This document shows, piece after piece, positions 26,751 to 35,448 of a stretch of 64,000 nucleotides of DNA (positions are counted from its first letter, which is position 1; every line of letters begins with the position of its first letter). This DNA comes from an uncultured Poribacteria bacterium (GTDB lineage Bacteria > Poribacteria > WGA-4E > WGA-3G), in assembly GCA_951812525.1 (NCBI GenBank), contig OX638316.1:62001-126000 (forward strand), in the 5' to 3' direction. A program made the position numbers and the translations under genes. Under the pieces are notes generated by a model. The model saw nothing but the letters and a program-made list of their open reading frames with translations, was not told where the DNA came from and searched no databases.

Positions 26751-27566
26751 ATGCGAAATGAGCGTTTGTCAAACAGCTATGACATTCACACCACCATTCT
26801 CTCAAATGAGGAGGTGGCGGAAGCACACTACCTACTGCGCTGTGAGTGTGCGGAGATTGCGGAGCATGCGCGTCCAGGGCAATTTATCCATGTCATGATC
26901 CAACAAGGTTCCGGGCTTTTACTTCGCCGTCCCTTCACCATCTATACGGTGGAGGGATCCGAGATAACGATGCTGTATCAGATCATCGGTGACGGAACGA
27001 AGCAGTTGTCGGAGATGCCGAAAGATGCACCATTGCAAGTCTTAGGACCGCTTGGCAATACTTTTAATTTTACAACAAAACCTGAACCTGCCATTCTTGT
27101 TGGCGGCGGTGCGGGTATCGCTTCACTCATGTTACTAGCTGTAGCACTACGCAAAAACGGGATAGAGACGATCGGATTAGTAGGTGCCCAGTATCACACC
27201 CGACTCTTGAGTGTGGCGGATTTGGAATCTATCGGTATCACGGTACATATCGCGACAGACGACGGAAGCGTAGGACATCACGGATACATCACCGACATCC
27301 TCGCGGATCTGCTTAAGAAGAGCGATTGGCACCACCCGACGATCTACGCATGTGGTCCGCATGGAATGTTAGGCTCGGTCACAAAGATTGCCGCAGATTT
27401 TGAAGTGCCTGCTCAAATCGCTATGGAAAATCGGATGGGATGTGCGATGGGTGTGTGCCTCGGATGTGTCTGTTCAGTCCGTACTGACCCGAATAGCTTT
27501 GAATATCAACGTGTTTGCACTGAAGGTCCGGTCTTTAACGCTGCCGACATTGTGTGGGATGTTTAA
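26751..27566 (+). CDS. pyrK: Dihydroorotate dehydrogenase electron transfer subunit (PyrK-like)
   Basis: 271 residues. The ATG at 26751 is chosen over an in-frame GTG at 26700 because homology begins near YDIHTTILSNEEVAEAHY. It has a ferredoxin-reductase fold: FAD-binding barrel with PGQFIHVM and LLRRPFTIY (R-x-Y/S-T type motif), NAD-binding domain with LVGGGAGIASLMLLA, then a [2Fe-2S] site C231-x4-C236-x2-C239 and a final Cys at 256 (RVCTEGPVF). PyrK passes electrons from catalytic PyrD1B to NAD+ in pyrimidine synthesis. No pyrD is adjacent; bioB follows after 60 bp. A related electron-transfer role cannot be excluded. Confidence 0.85.
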   Translation: MRNERLSNSYDIHTTILSNEEVAEAHYLLRCECAEIAEHARPGQFIHVMIQQGSGLLLRRPFTIYTVEGSEITMLYQIIGDGTKQLSEMPKDAPLQVLGPLGNTFNFTTKPEPAILVGGGAGIASLMLLAVALRKNGIETIGLVGAQYHTRLLSVADLESIGITVHIATDDGSVGHHGYITDILADLLKKSDWHHPTIYACGPHGMLGSVTKIAADFEVPAQIAMENRMGCAMGVCLGCVCSVRTDPNSFEYQRVCTEGPVFNAADIVWDV

Positions 27567-27626
27567 CGAATACGCCGCGAAATATGTCCAAGACTCTTAA
27601 ATTCCATCAGAACAAAAAATTGAAAG

Positions 27627-28730
27627 ATGAATACAATATTTTATCACGAATTAACGACCAGAAGCCTTCAAGGCGAACTACTGTCTGATGCATGCTGCGA
27701 AAAGATTTTAAGCGCATCGGAAGTAGATTTACTTCCACTTTTGGATGCCGCATATCAGGTGCGTAAAACCTATTTCCAGAACACGGTTCAATTGCATATC
27801 CTGAACAATGCACAGAATGGCTACTGTCCAGAGGACTGCCACTACTGCGCGCAGGCAAGCTCCGCAACAGCAGACATCGAGGCGTACCCTTTAAAACCTG
27901 ATGCTGAAATTTTAGCAGAAGCCGAGCGTGCTTATGAATCCGGGGCATACCGCTATTGTATTGTAATGAGTGGGCGCGGTCCTTCACCAAAACGGGTTGC
28001 TCACCTCGCTGAACTCATCCGTACTGTGAAAGCGCATTATCCGATTGAGGTATGCCTCTCCGCTGGACTGATTGATATAGAAGCTGCCCAAACTTTGAAA
28101 GCCGCGGGACTGGACAGATTGAACCATAATTTGAATACTTCTGAATCCCACTATCCGGAGATATGTAGTACACACAGTTATCAGGATAGAATGGAAACAT
28201 TGCAAGCCGCGCAAAAGGTAGGACTTGCTTGTTGTTCAGGGGTCATCGTTGGAATGGGTGAAGAAATAAGCGATTTAATTGAAGTAGCAAAAGCACTACG
28301 CCGCCTTGAGGTGGCTTCGCTTCCGGTCAATTTTTTCCTTCCGATATCTGGAACACAATTAAAGGAGACCGTTACGGCACAGCGTAGTGTGCCTACTACT
28401 TTAACTCCGGATTATTGTCTGCGTGTGCTCTGTTTGTATCGATTTTTGAATCCGCGAGCAGAGATACGAGTAGCAGCAGGCAGGGAACACCATCTACGGA
28501 GCATGGAAGTGATGGCACTCTATCCGGCAAATTCGATGTTTATAGAGGGTTATCTGAATGCGACAGGTACAGGGACATCCCGCACCCTCCAGATGATTGA
28601 GGATGCGGGATTTACGGTGAAAACAAATTGGGACGGTGCTGAAGAACCCAAAGAGAAAGAGAACGAAAAAGCAGACGTTCTGCTCAAGGAACTGAAAGTC
28701 CTTCGACCACGAATGGAATCAAATACTTAG
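27627..28730 (+). CDS. bioB: Biotin synthase
   Basis: 367 residues. BioB is a radical-SAM enzyme that inserts sulfur into dethiobiotin. The radical-SAM motif is C67-PED-C71-HY-C74 (NGYCPEDCHYCAQ), exactly the BioB form. Later motifs are RLNHNLNTS and YQDRMETLQAAQKVGLACCSGVIVGMGE, with the auxiliary-cluster Cys residues and Arg near the C-terminus (RVAAGREHHLR). Only a weak GAAAG precedes the ATG. The C-terminal 25 residues are charged and outside the usual domain. No other biotin genes lie in the window. Confidence 0.94.
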   Translation: MNTIFYHELTTRSLQGELLSDACCEKILSASEVDLLPLLDAAYQVRKTYFQNTVQLHILNNAQNGYCPEDCHYCAQASSATADIEAYPLKPDAEILAEAERAYESGAYRYCIVMSGRGPSPKRVAHLAELIRTVKAHYPIEVCLSAGLIDIEAAQTLKAAGLDRLNHNLNTSESHYPEICSTHSYQDRMETLQAAQKVGLACCSGVIVGMGEEISDLIEVAKALRRLEVASLPVNFFLPISGTQLKETVTAQRSVPTTLTPDYCLRVLCLYRFLNPRAEIRVAAGREHHLRSMEVMALYPANSMFIEGYLNATGTGTSRTLQMIEDAGFTVKTNWDGAEEPKEKENEKADVLLKELKVLRPRMESNT

Positions 28731-28808
28731 TTTCGATCAGTCGTGACAATCCCAGTATTGGAAAGCGAATAGAGAGAGGACGAAAACCCCACATCCACAC
28801 AATACACC

Positions 28809-30098
28809 TTACCCAATCTGCGTCAAGCCACCCATATAGGGTTGTAGGACAGCAGGTACACGGACGGTGCCGTCAGGGTTCTGATACGTCTCAAGGAACG
28901 CAATGACGACGCGAGGGAGTGCTGTGCCAGACGCATTGAGCGTATGAATAAACTCGGGTTTCGCACCGAGTTCCGGGCGGAATCGGATATTTGCGCGACG
29001 CGCTTGGAATGCCTCAAAGTTACTACAAGAAGATACTTCCAAAAACCGCTGTCCTGCAGGTGACCAGACTTCAATATCGTAGCATTTCGCGGCGGAGAAG
29101 CCGAGTTCCACTGTGCAATGTTGTACGACCCGATACGCCAAGCCGAGTGCCTGTAAAACGCTCTCAGCATTCTCCAATAGTGACTCATGTTCGGCGTAAG
29201 AAGTTTCAGGCGTGGTGAACTTCACCATCTCTACCTTGTCAAATTGATGGATGCGTTGTAAGCCGCGTGTATCTTTACCGTAAGCCCCGGCTTCACGTCT
29301 GAAACACGGCGTATAGGCGGTATAATAGATAGGCAATTCGTCTGCAGAAAGGATCTCATTCGCGAAGAGATTCGTCACAGGGACTTCGGCAGTTGGAATC
29401 AGAAACAGATCACTGTCAGGATTCTCTTCATCCCTATCACACCGATACATATCTGCCTCAAATTTGGGAAGTTGCCCGGTTCCGGTCATTGTCGGTCGGT
29501 TGGCAAGAAACGGCGGAGAGATTTCGGTATAGCCGTGTTCGGTGGTGTGCAAGTCAAGCATGAATTGAATCAATGCGCGCTCCAACCGTGCGCCTAAGCC
29601 CTTAAAGAGCACAAAGTTGCTTCCTGCGACCTTCGCGCCGCGTTGAAAATCGACAATATCCAACCCTTCAGCGATTTCCCAGTGTGGTTTGAGTTCAAAA
29701 CCGAAACTGGGCAATTCACCCCATGTCTTGATTTCGAGGTTATCCTCTTCACCGACACCGACAGGTGTACTCACCTCCGGCATATTTGGAATTGTCAATA
29801 GGATTGCATCTACTTCGGCTTTTGTACTATTAGCTTCCGCTGTGAGTTCCTTGATTTTTTGGGAGAGTTCACGCATCTCGGTGATCGTCTCCGTGGCATC
29901 CAGTTTTTCCCTTTTCAACTGAGCGATTTCTTGGGAGACTTTGTTTTGGTGTGCTTTGAGGGATTGTGTATATGTCAAATTCTCACGCCAGCGAGTATCC
30001 AATTCCACCAACCGATCCAAATCGGCTTCAATGTGGCGATCTGTCAACATTTGGCGGACAGCTTCAATATTTTCGCGAATAAATTTAAGGTCGAGCAC
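28809..30098 (-). CDS. serS: Seryl-tRNA synthetase
   Basis: 429 residues from GTG at 30098, with GGAGGA 11 bases upstream. It has an N-terminal coiled-coil tRNA-binding arm (about 1-105) and a class II catalytic core: motif 2 [15 protein letters not shown][10 protein letters not shown] and motif 3 [14 protein letters not shown], close to the usual G-x-A-x-x-R pattern. TAEVPVTNL is the Ser-binding region. It charges tRNA-Ser (and tRNA-Sec when present). It lies 150 bp after a terminator that ends the tRNA-Val/Asp unit on the same strand, so it appears to be transcribed separately. Confidence 0.97.
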   Translation of the reverse strand: MLDLKFIRENIEAVRQMLTDRHIEADLDRLVELDTRWRENLTYTQSLKAHQNKVSQEIAQLKREKLDATETITEMRELSQKIKELTAEANSTKAEVDAILLTIPNMPEVSTPVGVGEEDNLEIKTWGELPSFGFELKPHWEIAEGLDIVDFQRGAKVAGSNFVLFKGLGARLERALIQFMLDLHTTEHGYTEISPPFLANRPTMTGTGQLPKFEADMYRCDRDEENPDSDLFLIPTAEVPVTNLFANEILSADELPIYYTAYTPCFRREAGAYGKDTRGLQRIHQFDKVEMVKFTTPETSYAEHESLLENAESVLQALGLAYRVVQHCTVELGFSAAKCYDIEVWSPAGQRFLEVSSCSNFEAFQARRANIRFRPELGAKPEFIHTLNASGTALPRVVIAFLETYQNPDGTVRVPAVLQPYMGGLTQIG

Positions 30099-30195
30099 AG
30101 CGGTTCTGCTCCTCCATAGTAAGGTTTTGCTTGCAAGCCGACATTCACAAGTGAGACACTTAGACAGGGATTATGTGGAAAACTGCCCTGTACCA

Positions 30196-30231
30196 AAAAA
30201 GCCACAGCATTGTGAGACACAACGTGTGGCT
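30196..30231 (-). terminator. Rho-independent terminator after tRNA-Asp
   Basis: On the minus strand AGCCACA (30231-30225) pairs with TGTGGCT (30206-30200), with an inner TTGTG/CACAA stem, followed by TTTTT. It lies 19 bases beyond the tRNA-Asp end and closes the tRNA unit before serS. Confidence 0.85.
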
Positions 30232-30249
30232 AATTTTGTATAATAGGAA

Positions 30250-30324
30250 CGGGCCCGACGGGACTTGAACCCGCGACCTCCTGCGTGACAGGCAGGCGCG
30301 CTAGACCATCTGCGCCACGAGCCC
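30250..30324 (-). tRNA. tRNA-Asp (GTC)
   Basis: A 75-base cloverleaf on the minus strand. Acceptor arm GGGCTCG pairs with CGGGCCC (one G-T pair), discriminator G73 as expected for Asp. Anticodon stem CCTGC/GCAGG holds loop CTGTCAC with anticodon GTC. The T loop is GTTCAAGT-like in GCGGGTTCAAGTCCCGT. CCA is not encoded. It follows tRNA-Val by 19 bases. Confidence 0.96.
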
Positions 30325-30343
30325 ATAAAAGATACCTAACAGG

Positions 30344-30417
30344 TAGGCGGGACAGGACTTGAACCTGTGACCTACAGCTTGTAAGGCTGTCGCTCTAGCC
30401 ACCTGAGCTACCCGCCC
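30344..30417 (-). tRNA. tRNA-Val (TAC)
   Basis: A 74-base cloverleaf on the minus strand. The acceptor arm GGGCGGG pairs with CCCGCCT, including one terminal G-T pair; the discriminator is A73. D stem GCTC/GAGC, anticodon stem ACAGC/GCTGT with loop CTTACAA, anticodon TAC. T arm ACAGG-TTCAAGT-CCTGT. CCA is not encoded in full. First tRNA of a two-gene unit driven by the promoter at 30497-30525. Confidence 0.95.
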
Positions 30418-30420
30418 AAA

Positions 30421-30480
30421 ATGAGATAATGAAAAAGAAAACAAATCGTGCCTCAATAGGACGATTTGGTATCATCTCAT
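30421..30480 (-). promoter_or_regulatory. Structured leader before tRNA-Val
   Basis: On the minus strand the leader between the promoter and tRNA-Val has an outer stem ATGAGAT (30480-30474) with ATCTCAT (30427-30421), enclosing an AAATCGT/ACGATTT hairpin (30467-30443) followed by GTTTTCTTTTT. The inner hairpin plus T-rich run looks like a terminator or attenuator; the outer stem would hide that run. A processing element for the tRNA precursor is the other possibility. Confidence 0.5.
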
Positions 30481-30496
30481 CTCAAGGACGTTATTA

Positions 30497-30525
30497 AGTA
30501 TACCACATAGTTTGGCGTTTGTCAA
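30497..30525 (-). promoter_or_regulatory. Strong sigma-70-type promoter of the tRNA unit
   Basis: On the minus strand TTGACA (30525-30520, perfect -35), 17-base spacer, TATACT (30502-30497). It is the closest match to consensus seen in this window, as expected for stable RNA genes. Confidence 0.88.
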
Positions 30526-30621
30526 GAAAAAGTGTTATTTTTTTGAAAAAACAAAATAGAATGTTTTTAGACCCTGTTTCCAAACTAACACCAACTACAG
30601 AACAAGCGTAGAACTGTTTAT

Positions 30622-31326
30622 TTATTCTCGTGGCTTGTCGTTTCCTCGATACGGTCGCATGCCACGGACAAGGACTTTTCTTGGATTTTCATCCAATGAG
30701 AGTTCATCCGTGCTATGGTAACCGAGGGTCATACTCATCCGTGTGCCATCTGTACGATTCACTCCAGCGGAATGGACTATCATGCTGTCAATAGCAAGTA
30801 ATCCACCTGCTGGCATTGGTAGCGGAATCGCTTGGTTTGCAGCAATTTGCTGAATTTCTTCATCCTTAAGACTCGCGAAGGCAGGTAGATGGTGGGACCC
30901 GGGGACAACCCGTGTACAGCCATTCTCCAAATTCGTGTCCTCCAGATAGATTAAAACAGTCGCAATCGTTCGGGACCAATGACTGACATCACGATGCAAC
31001 GCAAGTGAATGGCTTGAACCTGCGTCTCGGAGATAAACGTGATTGTGGCGATTCAACACAAATTCTATATTCGGACCCAATATTGATTCCAATGGATTGA
31101 GGATCTCATCACACGTAATCGTCTCTCGGAAGATACCACCGCGTTCCCAAATTGCGGAGATTCGGATAATTCTACCATTTTGTCTCGCTACAGGCTCTAC
31201 AACTTCCGCCATATCCTTTAGTGCAGCCGCTTTTAGTGCCTCTACTCGATCTATAGGAAGTTGTGTCGGCAATCTGACGAAGCCGTTGTGACGAAACAGC
31301 TGAATTTCTTGTGGCGTCAGTTTCAT
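30622..31326 (-). CDS. Phytanoyl-CoA dioxygenase (PhyH) family protein
   Basis: 234 residues. This is an Fe(II)/2-oxoglutarate oxygenase of the PhyH family. The iron-binding His-x-Asp is in LALHRDVSHW, the distal His in MIVHSAGVNRTDGTR, with the 2-oxoglutarate-binding Arg soon after (TRMSMTLGYH). The double-stranded beta-helix core includes VLIYLEDTNLENGCTRVVPGSHH, a typical family segment. Substrates of bacterial members are mostly unknown; the family is strongly expanded in Poribacteria as I recall. GGGAGGG precedes ATG 31326. It is a single gene. Confidence 0.88.
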   Translation of the reverse strand: MKLTPQEIQLFRHNGFVRLPTQLPIDRVEALKAAALKDMAEVVEPVARQNGRIIRISAIWERGGIFRETITCDEILNPLESILGPNIEFVLNRHNHVYLRDAGSSHSLALHRDVSHWSRTIATVLIYLEDTNLENGCTRVVPGSHHLPAFASLKDEEIQQIAANQAIPLPMPAGGLLAIDSMIVHSAGVNRTDGTRMSMTLGYHSTDELSLDENPRKVLVRGMRPYRGNDKPRE

Positions 31327-31545
31327 CGGTTCCCTCCCTCAGTATTAAGAGTAAATTATAAGATGTTAATTTAGCACGAATCGTCCGGACGGTCAACAGT
31401 GAATTGTGGGACGTAGATTTTACATCAAATGGAAACAAACCACGTCATGATGGTACAATTTAGTAACGAAAGATGAAAATATTCCGTTTTATTTTACGGC
31501 ACATAAAGTGAAAAAAGAAAAAATATAACGAGGAGAAGAAAAATC

Positions 31546-33012
31546 ATGAAATTATATTGTTCCTGTCTGCTGATCGTATCCTTGGCAGTATTGTCTGGAT
31601 GTGTAAGTATGTCAGGTTATAAAGAGGCATCACAGCGCCATTATGCGTATGCGAGCGGTGAAGAAGCTGCTACGGCTGCGGAATGGCGGGATCTCGCTTC
31701 AGAGTTCCAAGAAGTTATTGATACAAATACGCAAGGTCGATTCGCTGATAACGCGCAATATGCGATTGCTTCCAGCTGGATGTGGAGTATTAAGACTGGC
31801 GACACCGAAGCACCACAAGAAGCGATTGAAGCCTTCCACAAACTGGTTCGTACGTATCCCAACTCACCGTATGTACCACACGCATACTATTGGTTAGGTC
31901 GTTGCTACGATTATATTGACAAGGACTATCAGGCTATCACACAGTACCAGATTGTGGAAAGTCGTTATGCGGATTCTGAATTGTTGGAGCCTTCTCAATT
32001 AGAGTTGGCGCGCTTATACGCGAGGCGAGGTTACATTACACGTGCGGAGACATTCTATAGCCATCTTATCAATTCCTCAATAAATCAGGAAATCGTTAGT
32101 GCTGCCTCTGTCGAACTGCAGGCACTCAAATCTCAAGAAAAACAGGTAGTCCTGCCTCCTAAGAATAGAGAACAAACACAGGCACCAATACAGACACAAA
32201 CGAAACCAAAATCAGAACCAAAACCGCAACTTTCCGCATCAAAACCGTCTACTAAAGGATTAGATCCGGAATCGCTGACGCGTGAGTTTGGATTGATTGC
32301 GAAGACCATTGTTATAGATCCTGGTCACGGTGGTAAAGATCCGGGAGCATTAGGAAAAAAACTCCCACATGAGAAAGATATTGTCCTCAATATCTCGAAA
32401 AAACTCCGTGATGTCTTAATCGCGAGAGGCTACACCGTGCTGATGACCCGGGATACCAACCGTTTCATTCCACTCAGGGAGCGCACTAAATTCGCAACCT
32501 ACCACAGAGCAGACCTCTTTCTAAGCATCCATGCCAATAGCAGTGAAAGTCCACAACCGAAAGGGATCGAAACTTACTACTTGGATGTCAACAGCACGGA
32601 TAAAGCCTCGGAAAAGATTGCAGCACGTGAGAATGCAAACTCCGGCTATAGCATCCAAGAACTTGAATCCTTGCTGAAGGGACTCATACAAGAAAGCAAA
32701 AGTGAGGACAGCAGACGCTTAGCAGGACACATTCAGCAAAAATTGGTACAAGGGACAGGTGCAGCAGATCGCGGTGTCAAGCATGCTCGCTTTGTAGTCT
32801 TGATCGGAGCAAACGTGCCTTCTATTCTCATTGAGACAGGATTTCTGTCAAATCCAACAGAAGGTAAGAAACTCACAACACCATCATATCAAAATAAAAT
32901 AGCCACTGCGATTGCCGACGGTATTGATAAATTTTTGGAAAAGACAAGTGAAACTCCGTTTGTCGAATCTCAAAGTCCCAAACTTGCCGCTAAAAGTATT
33001 GAAAGGGAGTAG
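31546..33012 (+). CDS. Lipoprotein N-acetylmuramoyl-L-alanine amidase with TPR-like N-terminus
   Basis: 488 residues. The signal ends in a lipobox LSGC (Cys about 19), so the protein is probably a lipoprotein. Residues 30-200 contain TPR/YbgF-like helices (FADNAQYAIASSWMW, YVPHAYYWLGRCYDY), then a Pro/Lys/Gln-rich linker (210-240). Residues about 260-475 form an Amidase_3 domain with zinc ligands in IDPGHGGKDPGA (His), HEKDIVLNISK (Glu) and LSIHANSS (His), and catalytic Glu in ILIETGFLSNP. It cuts the amide bond between MurNAc and the stem peptide, most likely in cell separation. GAGGAG precedes ATG 31546. The next gene starts 2 bp after its stop. Confidence 0.92.
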   Translation: MKLYCSCLLIVSLAVLSGCVSMSGYKEASQRHYAYASGEEAATAAEWRDLASEFQEVIDTNTQGRFADNAQYAIASSWMWSIKTGDTEAPQEAIEAFHKLVRTYPNSPYVPHAYYWLGRCYDYIDKDYQAITQYQIVESRYADSELLEPSQLELARLYARRGYITRAETFYSHLINSSINQEIVSAASVELQALKSQEKQVVLPPKNREQTQAPIQTQTKPKSEPKPQLSASKPSTKGLDPESLTREFGLIAKTIVIDPGHGGKDPGALGKKLPHEKDIVLNISKKLRDVLIARGYTVLMTRDTNRFIPLRERTKFATYHRADLFLSIHANSSESPQPKGIETYYLDVNSTDKASEKIAARENANSGYSIQELESLLKGLIQESKSEDSRRLAGHIQQKLVQGTGAADRGVKHARFVVLIGANVPSILIETGFLSNPTEGKKLTTPSYQNKIATAIADGIDKFLEKTSETPFVESQSPKLAAKSIERE

Positions 33013-33014
33013 CG

Positions 33015-35078
33015 ATGTTTTCGGCTCGGTTTCTCAGTCAAAACCTATCGGACGCAGTAGGCGGCACTTTGCGACCACGGCTGCCTGCAAAGACCAAACG
33101 CCAGAGCGTTATTCTGTTAATCTTTCTCACGGGAATGCTGCTCTGGATCACCAATGGATATAACATCGCGTCCGCACAGCAGGCAAAGATTGCGATCGTC
33201 CTGCCATCAGCCACATCACGAGTATCAGAGAGCGACGTTCAATACAGCCGTTCTGTTAGCAAACGTCTCAATCAGATGCTCAACAGCATCGGATTCATTG
33301 CCGACACATTTGAAGAGGCATCTCTCTCCAAAGCACAGTTGGAATCTCGTCGGTTAATTGTTCTTCCGTTAAACGCCAGCGTAACCGCACGAACAACCAT
33401 GCTCCTGACAGATTTCGTTGCAGATGGCGGCAAATTATTCGTAACTTATAATTTAGCAGATACGGTAGCACCTCTCCTTGGTCTACGCCAAACGGATTGG
33501 CTAAAAGACGATCCGCCCGGACGATTTTCTACCATTCAACTGAATGCCCCTACCATATCGAACATCCCGATATCTGTCAGACAAGCATCGTGGAATATCA
33601 CAGTGGCTGAGCCGACAACACCGCAGACAAAAATCATCGGTTATTGGCACGATGCAACGGGAAAACCGACCGGTTTACCGGCGCTTTTTATGGGTAAAAC
33701 GGGTGTTTTCTTTAGCCACGTTTTTCTTCCAGACGACATCCAAACCAAGACGCGGTTGCTTGCCTCACTCTTAGGACATCTCGTGCCGGAATTCCAAGAA
33801 ATGCTTGCTAAAGAGGCAATAGAGACAATAATTACCATCGGACACACAAAGGATCTCGAAGAACTGGAGCAATTCGTTCAACAGGGAGGCGTGCCAGAAG
33901 CAATCCAGGTTTTAAAAACAGGAAGAGATTTGATGCAACAGGCACGTGCTGCATACAAAGGCAAGACTTACAACACAGCGATAACTACGGCTCGTACGAG
34001 CCGTGCGGCGTTTTCAAAAGCTTATTTTTTGTCGCATACGAGTATTGAAAAGGAAGGGAGAGCGGTGTGGAATCATTCAGGACTCGGTGCGTATCCGGGG
34101 GACTGGAACCGGTCTGCCAAAGAATTAGCGGCGGCGGGGATTAACATGATTTTTCCAAACGTGGCGTGGGCGGGAGTCGCACATTATCCGAGTAAGATCT
34201 TACCGCAGAGCAAAACTTTTTCGCAATATGGGGATCAACTTGCACAATGTGTTACAGCAGCATATAAGCACGGTTTGGAGGTTCATGCGTGGAAGATTAC
34301 GTGGAACTTGGAAGGAGCACCGAAAGAATTCATTACAAAGATGCGGGAAGCGGGACGAACCCAAGTCTCTGCGACTGGAAAACCGCTCAATTGGCTCTGT
34401 CCGTCGCATCCAGAAAACGTCTCATTGGAATTGGAGAGTATGCTCGAAATCGTAGCGAATTACGATGTAGACGGTATTCATCTGGATTACATCCGTTATC
34501 CGGGAAGTCACGCCTGCTACTGTGAAGAGTGCCGTAAAAGATTTACGTTGGCAACACGACTGCAGATTGAGGAATGGCCTGCTGTAGTTTTGCCACAGAC
34601 GGGAACATATAGCGATCAGTACGTCGAGTGGCGGACACAACAGATAACGCGCTTAGTCCGTTTACTGCATAAACGGGTACGCGAGGTGGATCCTGACCTT
34701 AAAATTTCGGCGGCGGTTTTCGGTGGTTATCCTGCGTGTGTCACTTCTATCGGACAGGATTGGATTGCGTGGGCAAATGCTGGCTACATTGACTTCGTGT
34801 GTCCGATGAACTATACGGAAAATACGGATTATTTCACCGAATTGTTAGTCAATCAACTTGCTCTGATGCCTAAAGATGTTGCTATTTATCCGGGTATCGG
34901 TGCGACTGCTTCTAATTCACTACTGAGTCCAGATGCAGTTATTGAACAGATTTATTTGTCCCGTTACTTGGGCAGCTCGGGGTGGGCAATTTTTGACTAT
35001 TCCGTTGACATTTCCGAGACTGTGTTATCGGCACTCGCGATGGGTGTTGGGAAGCAAAAAGCGAAACCGGTGCATTGA
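33015..35078 (+). CDS. GHL10/DUF187-type glycoside-hydrolase-like protein
   Basis: 687 residues with one N-terminal membrane segment (about 34-50, ILLIFLTGMLLWIT), so secreted or membrane-anchored. Residues 55-240 resemble a glutamine-amidotransferase-like fold. Residues about 345-665 form a TIM-barrel domain with ELAAAGINMIFPNVAW, HAWKITWNLEGAP, and the diagnostic GIHLDYIRYP, then CYCEECRKRF and DFVCPMNYTEN. The acidic residues in DYIRYP and neighbouring strands are probable catalytic positions. Members are linked to cell-wall or polysaccharide degradation. The start lies two bases after the amidase stop with GGGAG upstream, so the two likely act together on the envelope. Confidence 0.82.
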   Translation: MFSARFLSQNLSDAVGGTLRPRLPAKTKRQSVILLIFLTGMLLWITNGYNIASAQQAKIAIVLPSATSRVSESDVQYSRSVSKRLNQMLNSIGFIADTFEEASLSKAQLESRRLIVLPLNASVTARTTMLLTDFVADGGKLFVTYNLADTVAPLLGLRQTDWLKDDPPGRFSTIQLNAPTISNIPISVRQASWNITVAEPTTPQTKIIGYWHDATGKPTGLPALFMGKTGVFFSHVFLPDDIQTKTRLLASLLGHLVPEFQEMLAKEAIETIITIGHTKDLEELEQFVQQGGVPEAIQVLKTGRDLMQQARAAYKGKTYNTAITTARTSRAAFSKAYFLSHTSIEKEGRAVWNHSGLGAYPGDWNRSAKELAAAGINMIFPNVAWAGVAHYPSKILPQSKTFSQYGDQLAQCVTAAYKHGLEVHAWKITWNLEGAPKEFITKMREAGRTQVSATGKPLNWLCPSHPENVSLELESMLEIVANYDVDGIHLDYIRYPGSHACYCEECRKRFTLATRLQIEEWPAVVLPQTGTYSDQYVEWRTQQITRLVRLLHKRVREVDPDLKISAAVFGGYPACVTSIGQDWIAWANAGYIDFVCPMNYTENTDYFTELLVNQLALMPKDVAIYPGIGATASNSLLSPDAVIEQIYLSRYLGSSGWAIFDYSVDISETVLSALAMGVGKQKAKPVH

Positions 35079-35448
35079 GACAGATACCTGTGCCACTTTA
35101 GCCCTGATAGTAGCACAACGTTGGGTTTCACTCGATATCTCCGCAATAGACGGTGTAGAAAACGAGGACAGTTTTTGGCACTGTTCAGGATTGGTTGCAG
35201 CAAGTTCAACCTCGCCGAATGCCATACGCGCACCCGACGTTGATTCACTACGGCACTAAATTGACCTCCATGGATATTAGGACAATTCATCGGACATCAG
35301 ACCGGCGCATCCAGTGTGATTCTTTAGACATTCTACCCGAAAAATCCGCTTGAATATCCCAGTAAAATCGTGTAAACTAAATAAGGCAGAAGATAGATAA
35401 TCAGTTAATCGAAATGATACCGAACAGTGAAATGGGGGTTTTCAATCA
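35079..35448. other. Gene-free gap with promoter of the sulfatase operon
   Basis: 370 bp. Open frames here lack ribosome binding sites and recognisable protein features, and I take them as chance. The right end holds a promoter at 35350-35378. Confidence 0.6.
35350..35378 (+). promoter_or_regulatory. Promoter of the sulfatase operon
   Basis: TTGAAT (35350-35355), 17-base spacer, TAAACT (35373-35378), followed by a leader of about 65 bases to ATG 35449, which is preceded by GGGGGT. Confidence 0.55.

Noticed and set aside
30100-30231. T-box-like leader before serS
   Set aside because: The hairpin with T-run is the terminator of the tRNA-Asp unit. No T-box sequence or specifier loop was found between it and the serS start.
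35025-35225. 66-codon minus-strand frame after the GH-like gene
   Set aside because: It overlaps the 3' end of the GH-like gene on the other strand and has no start signal or recognisable homology.
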